This document shows, piece after piece, positions 1 through 7,486 of a stretch of 15,076 nt of DNA (position 1 is its first letter; each line of letters opens with the position of its first letter). The notes beneath the pieces were generated by a model, which did no database searches, was not told where the DNA came from, and saw only the letters and a list, made by a program, of their open reading frames with translations. The DNA lies in NCBI GenBank assembly GCA_028865845.1, contig JAGWJK010000015.1:1-15076 (forward strand), read 5' to 3'. The position numbers were made by a program, and so were the translations under genes. The stretch comes from Rhizobiaceae bacterium (GTDB lineage: Bacteria > Pseudomonadota > Alphaproteobacteria > Rhizobiales > Rhizobiaceae).

Positions 1-1
1 C

Positions 2-352
2 CGCGCCATGCCTGACGACCTGATCCACGCCGCCCGCCTCGACGGCATGTCGGAACTCGGCATCGTCGCCCGCGTCATCGTGCCGAACGCCTGGCCGGCG
101 GTTACCGCCTTTGCGATCTTTTCGGTCGTGGCGCATTGGAACGATCTCTACTGGCCGCTGATCGTCATCAGCAAGCAGGATTACGCCACGCCGCCGCTCG
201 GCCTCATGTATTTCCGCGCGGCCGAGGCCGGCGACGATTACGGCGCGCTGATGGCCGCCACCCTGATCATCACCCTTCCCCTCGTCGTCGCGTTCCTTCT
301 CGCACAGAAGCGCTTCGTCGAGGGCATCACCATGACCGGTCTCAAGGGCTGA
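2..352 (+). CDS. ABC sugar transporter permease, MalG type (C-terminal part, 5' truncated by window)
   Basis: This is the C-terminal end of an inner-membrane permease of a carbohydrate ABC importer (MalG/UgpE type, CUT1 class). The frame is open to the window edge, so the gene starts upstream; the ATG at 8 is internal. The visible part opens inside the cytoplasmic EAA loop that contacts the ATPase: H-A-A-R-L-D-G, then nine residues, then V-I-V-P, matching the EAA---G---------I-LP consensus with E replaced by H. Two hydrophobic membrane segments follow, around TAFAIFSVVAHW and LIITLPLVVAFLLAQ. The ending RFVEGITMTGLKG is typical of the family, so the C-terminus is complete. The solute-binding protein gene downstream is presumably its partner. 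The substrate cannot be read from this fragment. Confidence 0.93.
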   Translation, partial: RAMPDDLIHAARLDGMSELGIVARVIVPNAWPAVTAFAIFSVVAHWNDLYWPLIVISKQDYATPPLGLMYFRAAEAGDDYGALMAATLIITLPLVVAFLLAQKRFVEGITMTGLKG

Positions 353-372
353 CCGGCTCACCTGGAGCGGAT

Positions 373-472
373 GATTTTAGATCGGAGCGATCTAAAATCT
401 GAATCCACTCTAGAATCAAAGAGGTAGAGCATGATTTCGCACGAAAACCGCACAGTTTTCGGCATCATGCTC
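373..472. repeat. RIME-like composite palindromic intergenic element
   Basis: The gap between permease and binding-protein genes is almost filled by two palindromes. The first has perfect 12-bp arms, GATTTTAGATCG (373-384) and CGATCTAAAATC (388-399), around GAG. The second has outer 9-bp arms GAGCATGAT (427-435) and ATCATGCTC (464-472) and inner 7-bp arms CGAAAAC (442-448) and GTTTTCG (455-461). Two large palindromes in about 100 bp resemble the Rhizobium-specific intergenic mosaic element RIME; the family name is from memory, not a search. In RNA this makes two hairpins inside the transcript, which could set the ratio of binding protein to permease mRNA. The element ends 5 bases before the AGGAG (477-481) of the next gene. 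Confidence 0.75.
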
Positions 473-489
473 GAACAGGAGAACGAGCG

Positions 490-1755
490 ATGAAGCATAT
501 CACCCAGATTCTCGCCGCCGCGGCCATTTCGATGGTCGTGACGGTCCCGGCCTATGCCGAGACGACACTGGTAGTTCACTATCCGATGCCGGGCTTCTTC
601 AAGGACGTGATGGACACGATCTCAAAGAAGTTCATGGAAGAGAACCCCGACATCAAGATCCAGTTCGCCGCTCCGTCCGCGACCTATGAGGAAGGCATCC
701 AGACCATCCTGCGCGAAGCCGGTACCAACGAGATGCCCGATGTGACCTTCATCGGCCTCAACCGCCTGCGCATGATGGACGAGCGCAACGTCGCCGTCGA
801 TCTCGGACCGCTCGTCCAGAAGGACGGCAACATGGCGCAGCAGGGCTTCTCCGATACGATCCTGAAGCTCGCCCAGGTCAACGGCAAGCAGGTCGGTCTC
901 GCTTTCGCGACCTCGAACCCGATCATGTATTACAACGCCGATCTCGTGAAGGCCGCCGGCGGCGACCCGAACAACCCGCCGAAGACCTGGGACGAAGTCA
1001 TCGCGCTTGCCGGCAAGATCAAGGCGCTCGGCAACGGCGTCGACGGCATGGACTTCCGTTGGCAGGGTGACGACTGGATGTTCTCCGCCCTGCTCTTCGG
1101 CGCCGGCGGCAAGATGCTGAGCGACGACGAGACCAAGGTCGCCTTCAACGGTCCGGAAGGCCAGAAGGCTGTCGACCTGATCCAGCGCATGGTCAAGGAA
1201 GGCGGCATGCCGGTCTTCACCAAGTCGGCCGGCGAACAGGCTTTCGCAGCCGGCAAGGTCGGCTTCGAATTCCAGACCACCGGCGCGCTCATCAACACGA
1301 TCAAGAACGTCGGCACCAAGTTCGATCTGCGTACCGCCAAGATCCCGCTGATCGATCCGGTCAACGGCCACCTGCCGACCGGCGGCAATGCCGTCGTCAT
1401 CCTGACGCATGACCAGGCCAAGGAAGACGCCGCCTGGAAGTTTGCCAAGTTCGCCGCCGGCCCCTATGGCGCATCCGTCGTCGTTCCCGGCACCGGCTAC
1501 GTTCCGAACAACGAACTCGCCGCCAAGTCCGACCAGTATCTCGGCGACTTCTACAAGAAGAACCCGCTGTTCCAGGCAAGCCTCAACCAGATGTCGCTGA
1601 TGATCCCGTGGTACGCCTTCCCGGGCGCAAACGGCGTCAAGGTCACCCAGACGATCGTCGACAACCTGTCGCGCATCGTCGACGGCTCGGCTTCCCCGAA
1701 GGAAGCCCTCGATGACGCCGCTTCCGACGTCGAAGGCATGCTGCCGCGCAGCTAA
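490..1755 (+). CDS. ABC transporter extracellular solute-binding protein, family 1
   Basis: This 421-residue periplasmic protein captures a sugar-like solute for a MalFGK/Ugp-type importer. Residues 1-23 form a signal peptide with hydrophobic core and A-Y-A cleavage motif, leaving a mature N-terminus at ETTLVVHY. The mature part has the family 1 pattern: a first beta strand, FMEENPDIKIQF near residue 50, the MPDVTFIGLNRL segment, the hinge strand GLAFATSNPIMYYNADL, and GKVGFEFQTTGAL around 250-265. Length is normal for the family. AGGAG at 477-481 lies 8 bases before the ATG. It is probably in one unit with the upstream permease, though the palindromic element between them could differentiate expression. 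A terminator follows. The ligand is not predictable from sequence alone; polyols, disaccharides and glycerol-3-phosphate are all possible for this fold. Confidence 0.95.
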   Translation: MKHITQILAAAAISMVVTVPAYAETTLVVHYPMPGFFKDVMDTISKKFMEENPDIKIQFAAPSATYEEGIQTILREAGTNEMPDVTFIGLNRLRMMDERNVAVDLGPLVQKDGNMAQQGFSDTILKLAQVNGKQVGLAFATSNPIMYYNADLVKAAGGDPNNPPKTWDEVIALAGKIKALGNGVDGMDFRWQGDDWMFSALLFGAGGKMLSDDETKVAFNGPEGQKAVDLIQRMVKEGGMPVFTKSAGEQAFAAGKVGFEFQTTGALINTIKNVGTKFDLRTAKIPLIDPVNGHLPTGGNAVVILTHDQAKEDAAWKFAKFAAGPYGASVVVPGTGYVPNNELAAKSDQYLGDFYKKNPLFQASLNQMSLMIPWYAFPGANGVKVTQTIVDNLSRIVDGSASPKEALDDAASDVEGMLPRS

Positions 1756-1785
1756 TCCGGCTCGGATATTTTTCCGCGATCAGGC

Positions 1786-1817
1786 CCCGCGTCGTCAAAC
1801 GGCGCGGGTTCTTTTTT
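1786..1817 (+). terminator. Rho-independent terminator after the solute-binding protein gene
   Basis: Arms CCCGCG (1786-1791) and CGCGGG (1803-1808) pair. A U-G pair and two further C-G pairs extend the stem inward to a TCAAA loop, and TTCTTTTTT follows directly. It begins 30 bases after the stop at 1755 and so ends the transport transcription unit. Confidence 0.88.
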
Positions 1818-1960
1818 GCCGCGAATACATCGGCACCGACGTCACGCGAAGAGCGAATATCCTTGCAACGCGCGCCCGTATCGGCCGGGCCGATTGCAGC
1901 TTGCCCGTCATGCGAGCTCCGCGCCTGCCGAACGATCCAACTGGCCTGCAATCTTCTAAT

Positions 1961-2569
1961 ATGCTAGTTATAGGAATGCGATGGCTTATGGCGTTACCGA
2001 TTGCTGGACTGGCTATGGCGAACACGGCTGAGGCAGGGCAGCCGTTGTTCGATGCGGTTGCTTCTGGCGATATTCACGCGGTCGAACAGGCGCTTGCCGG
2101 CGGCGCTGACATTGATGCCCGAGCCGCGGATCAAGCAACACCGCTGATTGCCGCCGCCTTGGCGAACCAACCCTCCATCGTCGAATTGCTGCTGAACAAG
2201 GGCGCCAACATAACCGCGCGCAATTCCGGCGGCTTCACCGCGCTGCACGCCGCCGCCTATGTCGGCAGTGTCCCGATCGTGCAAGAGCTGCTCGCCAAGG
2301 ACGCCCCGCTCGACGATGCCGACAACAAGGCGGGCGTGACGCCGATGATGGTGGCGGGAGAGGAAGATCACCCCGACGTCGCCGAACTGCTGATTGCCCG
2401 AGGCGCCGATGCCCGACACCCCGAAATTCATGGATACCTTCCGATCACCCGCGCCCTCTGGAAAGGGAACAGCGACATCGTTCACCTTTACAAGCGGCAC
2501 GGCGTCCCCTGCCCGCCGGTCAATATTCTCGGCAGCAATGACTGGTATCGGAAGTGCGTAAGCGACTGA
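1961..2569 (+). CDS. Exported ankyrin-repeat protein
   Basis: About 202 residues with a signal peptide (MRWLMALPIAGLAMANTAEA, cleavage after AEA), then ankyrin repeats to about residue 180. Repeat hallmarks include GADIDARAADQATPLIAAA, GANITARNSGGFTALHAAA, then AGVTPMMVA and GYLPITRAL. Ankyrin repeats bind proteins; the signal peptide puts this one in the periplasm. The mature protein has just two cysteines, at about 184 and 199 in the C-terminal tail, suited to a disulfide. The frame stays open far upstream into the preceding gene, but only starts at 1961, 1976 or 1988 give a signal peptide. No start has a well-spaced Shine-Dalgarno: AGGA abuts 1976. The YHS gene starts 14 bases downstream, so the two are probably co-transcribed. 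Periplasmic ankyrin proteins such as Pseudomonas AnkB support catalase activity; that role here is speculative. Confidence 0.85.
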   Translation: MLVIGMRWLMALPIAGLAMANTAEAGQPLFDAVASGDIHAVEQALAGGADIDARAADQATPLIAAALANQPSIVELLLNKGANITARNSGGFTALHAAAYVGSVPIVQELLAKDAPLDDADNKAGVTPMMVAGEEDHPDVAELLIARGADARHPEIHGYLPITRALWKGNSDIVHLYKRHGVPCPPVNILGSNDWYRKCVSD

Positions 2570-2583
2570 TTGGAGGACGGATC

Positions 2584-3099
2584 ATGGTAAGGATGGTTTC
2601 GAGCCGCAGACGCGCAAAGTCGAAATATCTTGTCGTGGCAGCGGCTTGCCTGCCGCTTATGCTGGCCTATTCGGCGCCGGCGCTTGCGGATGGAAGGGTG
2701 AATACGGGTTATTTCGGTGGCGTCGCGATCGATGGCTATGACCCGGTCGCCTATTTCGTGGATGGTCGGGCCGTCAAGGGATCGCCGGAATATTCCTACG
2801 AATGGCTGGGAACGCCCTGGTACTTTGCCAACGACCAACACCGCGAACTCTTCAAGGAAAATCCGGTGAAATATGCGCCGCAATATGGAGGTTATTGTGC
2901 CGCGGAGGTCGCCGGGTCGGGCTCGGTCACCGTCAACATCGATCCGGAAGCCTTCGTCATCATCGACGGCAAGCTGTATTTCACCTACGACAAGGCACAC
3001 ACCCAGGATTTTGCCGCCCATATCAGCGAAGTCGCGCCGAAGGCTGAAGCCAACTGGCCGAAAAAGCAGGCCGAACTGGCGAAGGACGACTTTCACTGA
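2584..3099 (+). CDS. Exported YHS-domain protein
   Basis: This 171-residue protein has an N-terminal basic stretch (SSRRRAKSK), a hydrophobic core and a cleavage site after APALA near residue 35, so it should be periplasmic. The YHS domain spans about 50-106: GYDPVAYF, then AVKGSPEYSYEW, WYFANDQHRELF, NPVKYAPQYGGYC. C105 is the only cysteine outside the signal peptide. YHS domains occur with metal-handling proteins, and exported versions like this are widespread but poorly characterised. An earlier in-frame ATG at 2554 would overlap the ankyrin gene. The ATG at 2584 is preferred because TGGAGGA (2571-2577) lies 6 bases upstream and the signal peptide then starts normally. It converges with the minus-strand cyclase, whose stop is 11 bases away, and no terminator is visible between them. 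Confidence 0.9.
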   Translation: MVRMVSSRRRAKSKYLVVAAACLPLMLAYSAPALADGRVNTGYFGGVAIDGYDPVAYFVDGRAVKGSPEYSYEWLGTPWYFANDQHRELFKENPVKYAPQYGGYCAAEVAGSGSVTVNIDPEAFVIIDGKLYFTYDKAHTQDFAAHISEVAPKAEANWPKKQAELAKDDFH

Positions 3100-3110
3100 A
3101 GCTCGCATAG

Positions 3111-5309
3111 CTAGTTCACCGCGACGAAGTGGAATACCTTGCCGGAGTTGACGAAGGTGTAGCCCTGGCCTGTTTCGTCACCGCCTTTGTAGACAGGGCC
3201 GCAATCGGGCCGTCCGAACATATTTTCGCTCTGCTCGCACAAGAGGTCGTCATCGACATAGAATTTCGCGGTGTACATCCGCGTCATCGAACGAAACCCG
3301 GCGTTCCCATCCTGTTCGATCTGCAGCATGGCTGGCTGGCCGCCGGGCTCCAGGTAGCCCTGCAATGTGTGGCCGAGAACGAGCGAAGCCAGCGCGCTAC
3401 CGTCGACCCTGTCCTTTTCGTCGGCGGTGAACCCAAATGGCCACTCGGGCAAACCGGCCTGCCGCAAGGCGTCTATCACAAGCGCCAAATCCTGCGGATT
3501 GCGAAAATAGGCATAGCCGATCCGCCAAGCGGCCAGGGATCGTTCGTTAAACGACTCCGATCCGGCCAATAGCTTAAAACCCTGAGCCAAGGCCGTCCGG
3601 GCATCCGGCAGGCGGTTGGCGCGCGCATAGGCTGCGGCGAGCAATATTCGAAATTCGCTCACCGAGGGCGCATCGTCGCGGGTACGTTCGAGGGTGTCGA
3701 TGGCCTTGGCGGTATCGCCTCTCATGAGGAAAACGAGGCCTGCGATTTCCCGGTCGACAGCAGCCAGATCCGGGTCGAGCCGCAGCGCGGTCTCGACAGC
3801 GGCCCCGGCCTCGGCATGATTGCTTGCAAACAGCTGCACGTAACCCAGCGCGATCTGCGCTGCGGCGTCACCCGGACTGAGCGCGACGGCGCGCTCCGCG
3901 GAGGTGATCGCTTCCTCGTAGCGACCGTCCACCACCTGCATGATGCCCAGAATGGCGTAAGGCGATGACAGGTCCGGATCAATTTTCAAGGCAGCGCTCG
4001 CCTTTTCGTAAGCTCTCTTCCGCGCCAGCGCGCTCTGGATTATGTCGTTGAAATTGGCGCGCCAGACATCGACGGTCGTACGTGCGTCGAAGGCAAAGGC
4101 TTCGGCGAAAGACGGATCGAGATCCTCGGCCTTCTCATAAAATGCGAGCGCCTGTTGCAGTCCCTCGCGCTTGCCGCTGCGCGCTGCCTGCTCGCCGCGC
4201 AGAAAATAGTCGTAAGCCTCGAGATTTGCCGTCGGCACCCGCGCCAATCGCTGCGCCTCGGTGGCTGACGGCTTTATGCCGAGCGCGTCGACCAGCTCGC
4301 GCCGCAGGTCGTCCTGAATGGCGAAGACGTCAGCGGCGCGGCGATCCAGGCGATCCGCCCAGATGCTCTTTCCGCTTTTCATGTCGACAAGTTGCGCATT
4401 GATGCGAAGCTGGTCGCCTGAGCGCTGAACGCTGCCTTCGACCAGGTAGCGCACGCCAAGCTCGCGTGCTGCGTCGGCGAGGACAACGGGTTTGTCCTTG
4501 TAGGCAAAAACGGAATCGCGTGCGATCACGTCCAGTTCGGCAAGTTTGGCAAGATCGGTGATCAGATCCTCGGTGATGCCATCGGAGACGTAGTCTCCTT
4601 TCGGATCGCCGCTGAGATTGGCAAATGGAAGGATTGCAACCGAAGTCCGTTGTGGGACCGTTGGGCTATGCCAGTCGAACTGCCAGGCAAAGGCAGACAG
4701 CGCGATCGCCAGCACAGCGACGGCAAGTGCCGGCAAGACGACCCGATGGAGGTTGATCCGTCGGGATTTCGCCGGAGCCTGTTCCATCTTGGTGGAGGCA
4801 AGGTTGACACGGTAGACGCGGACGGGGTCGGGAATATTCTTGAGCCGCTTCTCGCCAAGGTTTGTGAAGCCGACATCGGCCTTGTGAAGGACGTGGTCGA
4901 AGGCCGTTCCCGATATGCAGATGCCGCCGGGTTCGGCCAGGCCCTCCAGCCGCGCGGCAACGTTGACGCCATCGCCATAGAGATCGTCACCCTCGACGAT
5001 GACATCGCCGAGATTCACGCCGATGCGGAAGCGAATGCGGAGCGCTTCGGGGATCGCCGGCTCGTGCTCGGCCATCCTTCGTTGTATTGCCGCGGCGCAC
5101 TGCACTGCGTCGACGACGCTGGCAAACTCCACCAGCGCGCCATCTCCCATGAGCTTGATGATGCGGCCTCGAAATTCCGCCACCGCAGGATCGAACAGCT
5201 CGCGGCGGCAGGTCTTCAGCCGTTCCAGCGTGCCGACCTCCTCATTTCCCATGAGGTTGCTGTAGCCCACTACGTCAGCGGCCAAGATCGCGGTAAGCCG
5301 TCGCTCCAT
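3111..5309 (-). CDS. Receptor-like class III adenylate cyclase with TolB-like, TPR and C-terminal two-cysteine regions
   Basis: This 732-residue protein should make cAMP from ATP. Residues 1-168 are the cyclase domain with all expected residues: metal-binding D12 (AADVVGYSNLM) and D56 (KLMGDGALVEF), adenine-selecting K52 and D109 (DDLYGDGVNV), and transition-state N116 and R120 (NVAARLE). A hydrophobic segment at about 188-210 is the only likely membrane span. Residues 222-345 resemble the TolB N-terminal/FlgO type (VAILPFANLSGD, GVRYLVEGSVQR, IWADRLDR). TPR-like helices follow to about 600, and the last 85 residues look beta-rich. With a cytoplasmic catalytic domain, everything after 210 should be periplasmic; its only cysteines are C691 and C703. 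Translation likely starts at 5309, with AAAGG at 5317-5321 seven bases away. The promoter presumably lies in the 271-base gap upstream. The signal sensed is unknown. Confidence 0.93.
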   Translation of the reverse strand: MERRLTAILAADVVGYSNLMGNEEVGTLERLKTCRRELFDPAVAEFRGRIIKLMGDGALVEFASVVDAVQCAAAIQRRMAEHEPAIPEALRIRFRIGVNLGDVIVEGDDLYGDGVNVAARLEGLAEPGGICISGTAFDHVLHKADVGFTNLGEKRLKNIPDPVRVYRVNLASTKMEQAPAKSRRINLHRVVLPALAVAVLAIALSAFAWQFDWHSPTVPQRTSVAILPFANLSGDPKGDYVSDGITEDLITDLAKLAELDVIARDSVFAYKDKPVVLADAARELGVRYLVEGSVQRSGDQLRINAQLVDMKSGKSIWADRLDRRAADVFAIQDDLRRELVDALGIKPSATEAQRLARVPTANLEAYDYFLRGEQAARSGKREGLQQALAFYEKAEDLDPSFAEAFAFDARTTVDVWRANFNDIIQSALARKRAYEKASAALKIDPDLSSPYAILGIMQVVDGRYEEAITSAERAVALSPGDAAAQIALGYVQLFASNHAEAGAAVETALRLDPDLAAVDREIAGLVFLMRGDTAKAIDTLERTRDDAPSVSEFRILLAAAYARANRLPDARTALAQGFKLLAGSESFNERSLAAWRIGYAYFRNPQDLALVIDALRQAGLPEWPFGFTADEKDRVDGSALASLVLGHTLQGYLEPGGQPAMLQIEQDGNAGFRSMTRMYTAKFYVDDDLLCEQSENMFGRPDCGPVYKGGDETGQGYTFVNSGKVFHFVAVN

Positions 5310-5580
5310 AGCTGTGCCTTTGCGGAATCCACGCTGGCTCAGGCAATTTTGCGCCAGATGACCCTTAGAACGCTACTCTCGAAACCCGAACGTATTCAGC
5401 CTCTACCCGCTTGAGCGCTGCCCATATGTCGGCATGGGCACGCCCGCGCCTAGGTGCGGCTTTTATAAGATAATCCTAACAAAATCCGCTTTTCAGGTGA
5501 AGACGGAGGTTTTCGAACATTCGGTTCGAGCAGACCCGCAATGGTGGCATTACCGGCGTGGGTCCGCGCTTCCGATCTCC

Positions 5581-6318
5581 TCAGAGCAGCGTGCGTCCGC
5601 CATTGACTGCGAACTTCTGGCCAGTCAGGAAATCCGCTTTGCTGGAAGCCAGGAACACGACCAGATGGGCGATGTCTTCCGGCGTGCCGAAATGGCCAAG
5701 CGGCGTGCGGGCGACATAGCCGTCCATCGCGCTTTGTGGCACGCCGGCATGCCGCTCGACGGGAATCCAGCCGGGCGCCACCAGATTGACCGTGATCCCC
5801 TCCGGCGCCAGCTCATTCGCCCAGGAACGCGTCATCGCAAGCATCGCACCCTTCGCGGAAACGTAGTTTCCAAAGCGCGGATTGCCGAGTTCCGTGACCT
5901 CGGAGCCGATATTGATGACCCGGCCCGACTTGCGGGCGCGCCAGTCCGGCAACACCGCCTGCAAGAGTTCGAGCGGCGCCTTGACGAAGAATTCGAGCTG
6001 ATCGAGGTAGCTGCGCCAGGATTGCTCCATCAGCGGCATTTCCGGCTGCGGCCCCGTGGCATTGTTGACGATCAGGTCTACCGGGCCGAGAGCTGACTTG
6101 ATGGCGTCGAGCCCTTCGGCGAGCTGGATCTGGTCGATCACGCTGAACTTCGCGGCATAGGCCTGCCCGCCCTGCTGTTTGATCGAATCCACGACCGCCT
6201 CTGCCCCGCGCGTGTCGTTTGCGTAGTTAACCGCGACAGCCCAACCATCCGCTGCAAGCTCGCGGGACATCACGGCGCCGAGCCCGCGCGAGGCACCTGT
6301 TACCAGAGCAACTTTCAT
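5581..6318 (-). CDS. SDR family oxidoreductase (FabG-like)
   Basis: This 245-residue classical short-chain dehydrogenase/reductase should use NAD(P)(H) on a carbonyl or alcohol. Visible are the cofactor motif TGASRGLG (7-14), NNAT at 85-88 where the usual motif is NNAG, catalytic S139 (NIGSEVTE), and Y152 with K156 (YVSAK). The C-terminus FAVNGGRTLL and PEDIAHLVVFLAS are typical of FabG-like members. An upstream in-frame ATG at 6339 would add seven residues, but those codons overlap the GGAGGAAA ribosome-binding site, so 6318 is preferred. The LacI-type regulator gene lies upstream on the same strand, and an operator-like palindrome sits between them, so this is its likely target. The substrate is unknown; sugar or sugar-acid oxidation would suit a LacI partner but is inference. 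Confidence 0.93.
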   Translation of the reverse strand: MKVALVTGASRGLGAVMSRELAADGWAVAVNYANDTRGAEAVVDSIKQQGGQAYAAKFSVIDQIQLAEGLDAIKSALGPVDLIVNNATGPQPEMPLMEQSWRSYLDQLEFFVKAPLELLQAVLPDWRARKSGRVINIGSEVTELGNPRFGNYVSAKGAMLAMTRSWANELAPEGITVNLVAPGWIPVERHAGVPQSAMDGYVARTPLGHFGTPEDIAHLVVFLASSKADFLTGQKFAVNGGRTLL

Positions 6319-6326
6319 TGAATATA

Positions 6327-6334
6327 TTTCCTCC
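6327..6334 (-). promoter_or_regulatory. Ribosome-binding site that decides the SDR start
   Basis: On the minus strand GGAGGAAA precedes the ATG at 6318; the GGAGG core is 11 bases away and the trailing A's 8. It lies inside the codons that a longer reading from 6339 would use, which favours the shorter start. Confidence 0.7.
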
Positions 6335-6344
6335 AACATTTCAG

Positions 6345-6377
6345 ATCGTTTCTCCCCGAATGGCCGGAAACGATTTC
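6345..6377. promoter_or_regulatory. Candidate LacI-family operator upstream of the SDR gene
   Basis: Perfect 8-bp inverted arms ATCGTTTC (6345-6352) and GAAACGAT (6367-6374) are separated by 14 bases. The right arm also lies in GGAAACGATTTC (6366-6377), a near-palindrome with a central CG and GAAA/TTTC flanks, as in many LacI-family operators. It lies 27-59 bases upstream of the SDR start codon, between the SDR gene and the LacI-type regulator gene. Binding by that regulator is inferred from shape and position only. Confidence 0.5.
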
Positions 6378-6408
6378 GCCGAGATATTGAAGGTCCTTGA
6401 CCAAAAGT

Positions 6409-7392
6409 TCAATTGAGATTGCGAACGGTTCCACCGGCGCGCAGCCGATGCGGCACGGTCAGGTGACGTGGCGGCGCTGCGTTTTCGGCCATGTCGAGCA
6501 GCAGCGATGCAGCAGCGGCGCCCACGGTGGTATCGGGCATTTCCACCGTTGTCAGTTGCGGGTCCATCAGCCGGCCGATGGCAATACCGTCGAAGCCTGC
6601 GACGGAAATATCGCCCGGAATGGAAAGTCCCTGCCGCCGCAGCGATCCCATGAGGCCGAAGGCCAGCAGATCATTGGAGGCGATGACCGCCGTCGGCCGC
6701 TGCCGCGATATGGCGTCGCCGAGATCGAGCTGTTCGAAACTGTCGATGAACGGGATCTGCAGCGCCTCGAAAGGCGCAAGACCTGCAGCTTCCATTGCCC
6801 TCGCATGACCTTGATAACGCAGCCAGGCGCGGTCGGACGCGCCGAAATGACCGGAAATGAACAGGATGCGGGTGTGACCCTGCTGCAGCAGATGCTCGGT
6901 CAGCTCCTTGCCGGCGCGCAGATTGTCGGGCGTGACGGCGGCGGGAAAACGCGCGGTCGGCAGATTGTTGAGCAGCACCGTCGGCGGCAAAGCCGAGGAA
7001 AGGGCAAGACTGCGCTCGGCATCGCAGACGGTGAGGATCAAACCCGTCGGCCGCTGATGCAGCAACGAGGCGACGGCATCGACCTCCTGCGCCGGATCGT
7101 AATTCGACTGCGCGATCAGAACGCTATGGCCAGCGTGCAGAGCCCGATGCTGGATGCTCGACAGCGAAGCGGCGAAAACCGGATTTGTAATGCTGGGGAT
7201 GAGCACGCCGATGGCCGGCCGTTTGCGGGCAAAGGTGATGGCGCGGCCGCTGGCACGGTAGCCGAGTTCGGCGGCGGCACGGCGCACGCGGCGCACCATT
7301 TCATCGCTGACCGGACCGTTGCGGTTCAGCACCCGATGAGCGGTTGCAACCGAGCAACCGGCGCGAAACGCGACCTGCTGGAGCGTCGACAT
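6409..7392 (-). CDS. LacI family transcriptional regulator
   Basis: A 327-residue DNA-binding repressor with normal family architecture. Residues 3-50 are the LacI helix-turn-helix and hinge (TLQQVAFRAGCSVATAHRVL, then VRRAAAELGYRAS). Residues 59-325 are the sugar-binding periplasmic-protein-like domain: IGVLIPSITNPVFAASL, GLILTVCD, GHTRILFISG, AVIASNDLLAFGLM and DISVAGFDG. The ATG at 7392 is preferred because LacI proteins usually begin two or three residues before the first helix; GGAG lies 12 bases upstream, a long spacing. Longer readings from the ATG at 7404 or a TTG at 7410 are possible but overlap that GGAG. The SDR gene follows 90 bases downstream and is the probable target, together with possible autoregulation. 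The effector cannot be named from sequence. Confidence 0.93.
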   Translation of the reverse strand: MSTLQQVAFRAGCSVATAHRVLNRNGPVSDEMVRRVRRAAAELGYRASGRAITFARKRPAIGVLIPSITNPVFAASLSSIQHRALHAGHSVLIAQSNYDPAQEVDAVASLLHQRPTGLILTVCDAERSLALSSALPPTVLLNNLPTARFPAAVTPDNLRAGKELTEHLLQQGHTRILFISGHFGASDRAWLRYQGHARAMEAAGLAPFEALQIPFIDSFEQLDLGDAISRQRPTAVIASNDLLAFGLMGSLRRQGLSIPGDISVAGFDGIAIGRLMDPQLTTVEMPDTTVGAAAASLLLDMAENAAPPRHLTVPHRLRAGGTVRNLN

Positions 7393-7486
7393 GATTCCAT
7401 GCATCTCCAATCCGGTCCCACGGTAACGGACACCGACGGGCCACCAGGATTGCCGCGATTTATAGAAGTTCGATGACAGTTATTTG

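Noticed and set aside
622..1410. Long open frame on the minus strand opposite the solute-binding protein gene
   Set aside because: Its composition mirrors the GC-biased codons of the real gene, the protein is low-complexity and charged without family motifs, and the plus-strand product is clearly a binding protein.
1712..1960. Upstream extension of the ankyrin gene into the solute-binding protein gene
   Set aside because: It would overlap the preceding gene and run through a terminator, and it would bury the signal peptide internally.
5441..5464. Inverted repeat around CCGCGCCTAGGTGCGG followed by CTTTTA
   Set aside because: It would act as a plus-strand terminator, but no plus-strand gene precedes it, the usable loop is minimal and the stem carries a mismatch.
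5513..5529. Small palindrome TCGAAC-ATTCG-GTTCGA between the SDR stop and the cyclase start
   Set aside because: Six-base arms with no U tract on the minus strand; too weak to call a terminator or operator. I see nothing else clear in the 271-base gap at 5310-5580.
6397..7476. 359-codon plus-strand frame opposite the LacI-type regulator gene
   Set aside because: Arg/Gly-rich translation without motifs; the minus strand carries an intact helix-turn-helix and ligand domain.
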